Shown: piece by piece, positions 6,605 to 8,112 of the stretch
Layout of the letters: each line of letters opens with the position of its first letter
Position numbering within the stretch: position 1 is the first letter of the stretch
Source: Bradyrhizobium sp.
GTDB lineage: Bacteria > Pseudomonadota > Alphaproteobacteria > Rhizobiales > Xanthobacteraceae
Assembly: GCA_028290305.1 (NCBI GenBank)
Contig: JAQGKC010000208.1
Coordinates: 1-8,112, forward strand
Reading direction: 5' to 3'
DNA: 8,112 nt
Translations under genes and position numbers: made by a program
Notes under the pieces: generated by a model
Databases searched by the model: none
What the model saw: only the letters and a program-made list of their open reading frames with translations
What the model was told of the DNA's origin: nothing

Positions 6605-6687
6605 CGTCATTCCGGGGCGCGCGAAGCGCGAACCCGGAATCTCGACATTTCCGGGTTCGCTCGTTTCACTCGCGCCCCGGAATGACG
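6605..6687. repeat. Intergenic palindromic element (REP/BIME-like), CCGGGG type
   Basis: Outer arms CGTCATTCCGGGGCGCG (6605-6621) and its exact complement (6671-6687) form a 17-bp perfect inverted repeat. Inside it a second inverted repeat pairs GCGAACCCGGAA (6628-6639) with TTCCGGGTTCGC (6649-6660). The left half can also fold on itself, with ATTCCGGG pairing to CCCGGAAT around a CGCGC-GAA-GCGCG hairpin. A stray terminus, CGGAATGA at 6588-6595, is a third partial copy. The element fills most of the 126-bp gap between the two SDR genes and begins three bases after the stop of the first SDR. Its look is that of dispersed intergenic repeats of Bradyrhizobium and Rhodopseudomonas (recognised by style, not searched). 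Confidence 0.8.
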
Positions 6688-6690
6688 TTA

Positions 6691-7425
6691 TCAAAGCGTC
6701 CAGCCGCCATCGATGATATGCGCGACGCCGGTCGTGAACGAGCTCTCATCACTGGCGAGATAGACCGCGAGCGAAGCGATCTCGTCCGCGGTGCCGAGCC
6801 GTCCCATCGGCTGCCGGCTCACGAACATCTCGCGGCCCTCCGGACCGGCCGCGGCGGCGCGGTTCAGCATCGACGGCGTCTCGATGGTGCCGGGGCAGAT
6901 GCAGTTGCAGCGGATACCCTTGGTGATGAAATCGGTCGCGACCGCGCGGGTCAGCGCTGCGACGGCGGCCTTGGTCGCCCCGTAGACGTAGCGGTTGGGC
7001 GCGGCCTTGAACACGCCGGCGGCAGACGAGATGTTCACGATCGAGCCGTGGCCGGATTCCAGCATGCCCGGCAAAAACGAGCGGATGGTCCGGTGCATCG
7101 ATTTGACGTTGAGGTCGAACGAAAAATCCCACTCATCGTCGGAACATTCCAGCACCGTGCCATGATGCACGAAGCCTGCCGCGTTGAGCAGAATATCGAT
7201 CTTGCCGACGCGTTTGGCCATCGCAGCGACGGCGGCGCTGTCGCGCACGTCAAGCCGCGCCACTTCCGACACACCATCCTTGCCGAGCAGCGCGAGGCCC
7301 TTTTCGTCGATGTCGGTTGCAAAAACCGTAGCGCCTTCGCGCGCAAAGGCAACCGCGCAGGCGCGACCGATTCCCACTGCGCCCGCAGTTACGAACGCGC
7401 GTTTGCCCTTCAGGCGATTAGACAT
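6691..7425 (-). CDS. SDR dehydrogenase, 2-keto-3-deoxy-L-fuconate 4-dehydrogenase / BDH2-like
   Basis: A 244-residue SDR. It strongly resembles the subgroup containing Xanthomonas 2-keto-3-deoxy-L-fuconate 4-dehydrogenase and mammalian BDH2 (DHRS6): TAGAVGIG (13-20) with Ala in place of the first Gly, ATDID with Asp38 (NAD+ preference), NAAGFVHHGTVLEC (81-94), catalytic Asn106, Ser133, Tyr148 and Lys152, the RCNCICPGTIETPS block (172-185) and C-terminal IIDGGWTL. Arg145, Arg189 and Arg204 match arginines that bind the substrate carboxylate in BDH2. Expected role: NAD+-dependent oxidation at C4 of a 2-keto-3-deoxy sugar acid in the cytosol, following the dehydratase encoded upstream. Exact sugar unknown; a 3-hydroxybutyrate dehydrogenase is an alternative. 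The ATG at 7425 has GGGAGG (7430-7435). TGA and an in-frame TAA end the gene. Confidence 0.92.
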   Translation of the reverse strand: MSNRLKGKRAFVTAGAVGIGRACAVAFAREGATVFATDIDEKGLALLGKDGVSEVARLDVRDSAAVAAMAKRVGKIDILLNAAGFVHHGTVLECSDDEWDFSFDLNVKSMHRTIRSFLPGMLESGHGSIVNISSAAGVFKAAPNRYVYGATKAAVAALTRAVATDFITKGIRCNCICPGTIETPSMLNRAAAAGPEGREMFVSRQPMGRLGTADEIASLAVYLASDESSFTTGVAHIIDGGWTL

Positions 7426-7462
7426 AGATCCTCCCGATATCCCTGAGTTTCCTGAGTTGTTT

Positions 7463-7555
7463 CGTCATGGCCGGGCTCGTCCCGGCCATCCACGTCTTCT
7501 TTGCGTCGCCTCCTAAAGTAAGACGTGGATGCCCGGCACAAGGCCGGGCATGACG
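7463..7555. repeat. Intergenic palindromic element (REP/BIME-like), GGCCGGG type
   Basis: Two 36-bp units, 7463-7498 and 7520-7555, face each other around a 21-bp spacer and match at 31 of 36 positions when one is reverse-complemented. Each unit holds its own perfect 9-bp hairpin: arms ATGGCCGGG and CCCGGCCAT with loop CTCGT (7467-7489), and arms ATGCCCGGC and GCCGGGCAT with a 5-nt loop (7529-7551). Four of the five differences are two paired swaps (G-C against C-G) that keep both hairpins. Ends CGTCAT/ATGACG are shared with the 6605-6687 element. It occupies most of the 160-bp gap between the dehydratase and SDR genes. Confidence 0.85.
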
Positions 7556-7585
7556 GAACTGTTAGTGGCTCGCAGGCAAATACCC

Positions 7586-8112
7586 TCAATGATTATCACG
7601 CGCCACGCCGACGCGGCCGGCGATGTCGTGATAGCGCGTTGCAAGCTCCATGCAGGCGCCGGTAGCCTGCTGGCCGACGGTCGAACGATAGAGCTCCTGC
7701 CACGGCGTCTGGTTGGCCGGATAGGGGAAGCCGCCCTTGGCCTTGAGTTCGGCACGACGCCGCTTCAACTCCTCATCCGATATCAGGATATTCGCGCTGC
7801 CTTTGTTGAGGTCGATGCGAACTCTGTCGCCGGTCTTGAGAATCGCAAGCCCGCCATCGGCGGCGGCTTCCGGCGTTGCGTTAAGGATCGAAGGCGAGCC
7901 CGATGTGCCGGACTGGCGGCCATCGCCGATGCAGGGCAGGGCCAGGATGCCGCGCTTGATGAGGGCTGCGGGCGGCTGCATGTTCACGACCTCGGCGCCG
8001 CCGGGATAGCCGATCGGACCGGTGCCGCGCACGAACAGGATGCAGTGCTCGTCGATGTCGAGCGAGGGATCGTCGATCCGGTGGTGATAGTCTTCCGGAC
8101 CTTCGAACACGA
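7586..8112 (-). CDS. IlvD/Edd family sugar-acid dehydratase (C-terminal part)
   Basis: About 175 C-terminal residues of a protein usually near 570-600; the frame stays open to the window edge, so the start lies to the right. It reads like the L-arabinonate/D-xylonate/L-fuconate-type dehydratases rather than IlvD or Edd: FEGPEDYHHRIDDPSLDIDE, GTGPIGYPGGAEVVNMQPP, then PCIGDGRQSGTSGSPSILN and GDRVRIDLNKGSANILI. The Ser in DGRQSG corresponds to the catalytic base (Ser480 of Rhizobium L-arabinonate dehydratase). Cysteines of the [2Fe-2S] cluster belong to the N-terminal region and are not visible. These enzymes dehydrate sugar acids to 2-keto-3-deoxy acids, which fits the SDR gene that follows. 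The substrate could be L-fuconate, L-rhamnonate, L-arabinonate or D-xylonate; the SDR neighbour tilts toward a deoxy-sugar acid. Confidence 0.9.
   Translation of the reverse strand, partial: VFEGPEDYHHRIDDPSLDIDEHCILFVRGTGPIGYPGGAEVVNMQPPAALIKRGILALPCIGDGRQSGTSGSPSILNATPEAAADGGLAILKTGDRVRIDLNKGSANILISDEELKRRRAELKAKGGFPYPANQTPWQELYRSTVGQQATGACMELATRYHDIAGRVGVARDNH

Noticed and set aside
5965..7446. Long plus-strand open frame (about 493 codons) opposite the two SDR genes
   Set aside because: It runs antisense through two clearly conserved SDR genes and the palindromic element between them. Its protein is rich in Arg, Gly, Asp and His with no domain; it is a shadow of GC-rich codon use.
7442..7458. 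CCTGAGTT direct repeat (two copies, period 9) upstream of the first SDR
   Set aside because: Too short to separate from chance and not associated with any recognisable operator.
7463..7555. CRISPR or insertion-sequence terminal repeats
   Set aside because: Only two inverted units with a 21-bp spacer and no transposase or regular repeat-spacer pattern; the REP/BIME-like reading fits better.

Overview
The window looks like a stretch of alphaproteobacterial chromosome, most probably from Bradyrhizobium or a close relative (Rhodopseudomonas/Nitrobacter group). This is inferred from the high GC content, strong GC preference at third codon positions, protein sequences that read like Bradyrhizobium homologues, and two intergenic palindromic elements of a style common in that group. 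No phage, transposase, integrase, CRISPR, tRNA or rRNA was seen. Every gene but one small protein belongs to a known family, and I found no convincing undescribed system.

Left block (1-1566, + strand): the 3' end of exbB, then exbD and a tonB-family gene. They form a tight operon for the inner-membrane motor that powers TonB-dependent outer-membrane receptors (typically for ferric siderophores or haem). The operon begins outside the window, so its iron-responsive control region is not visible. A perfect hairpin at 1592-1615 separates it from the converging right-hand genes.

Middle block (1640-4088, - strand): two unrelated solute-binding proteins without permease or ATPase genes. One is a LivK-like type-1 periplasmic binding protein. 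The other belongs to the ABC_sub_bind family and has a twin-arginine-like leader. Between them lies a 265-bp gap with a stem-loop after the upstream gene and an 11-bp direct repeat before the LivK-like gene.

Right block (4193-8112, - strand, read right to left): an IlvD/Edd-type sugar-acid dehydratase (only its C-terminal part is in the window), an SDR closely resembling 2-keto-3-deoxy-L-fuconate 4-dehydrogenase and BDH2, a second SDR, a small GFA-fold zinc protein, a site-2-protease-like M50 membrane metalloprotease, and a small protein with one C-terminal membrane segment. The dehydratase and first SDR would fit consecutive steps of non-phosphorylative deoxy-sugar-acid breakdown: dehydration to a 2-keto-3-deoxy acid, then oxidation at C4. 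The second SDR could act later in the same route. The two junctions dehydratase/SDR and SDR/SDR each hold a palindromic repeat that would be transcribed as a stable structure. The repeat at 7463-7555 carries paired G-C/C-G swaps between its halves that keep each local hairpin intact, which I consider the most informative non-coding signal here.
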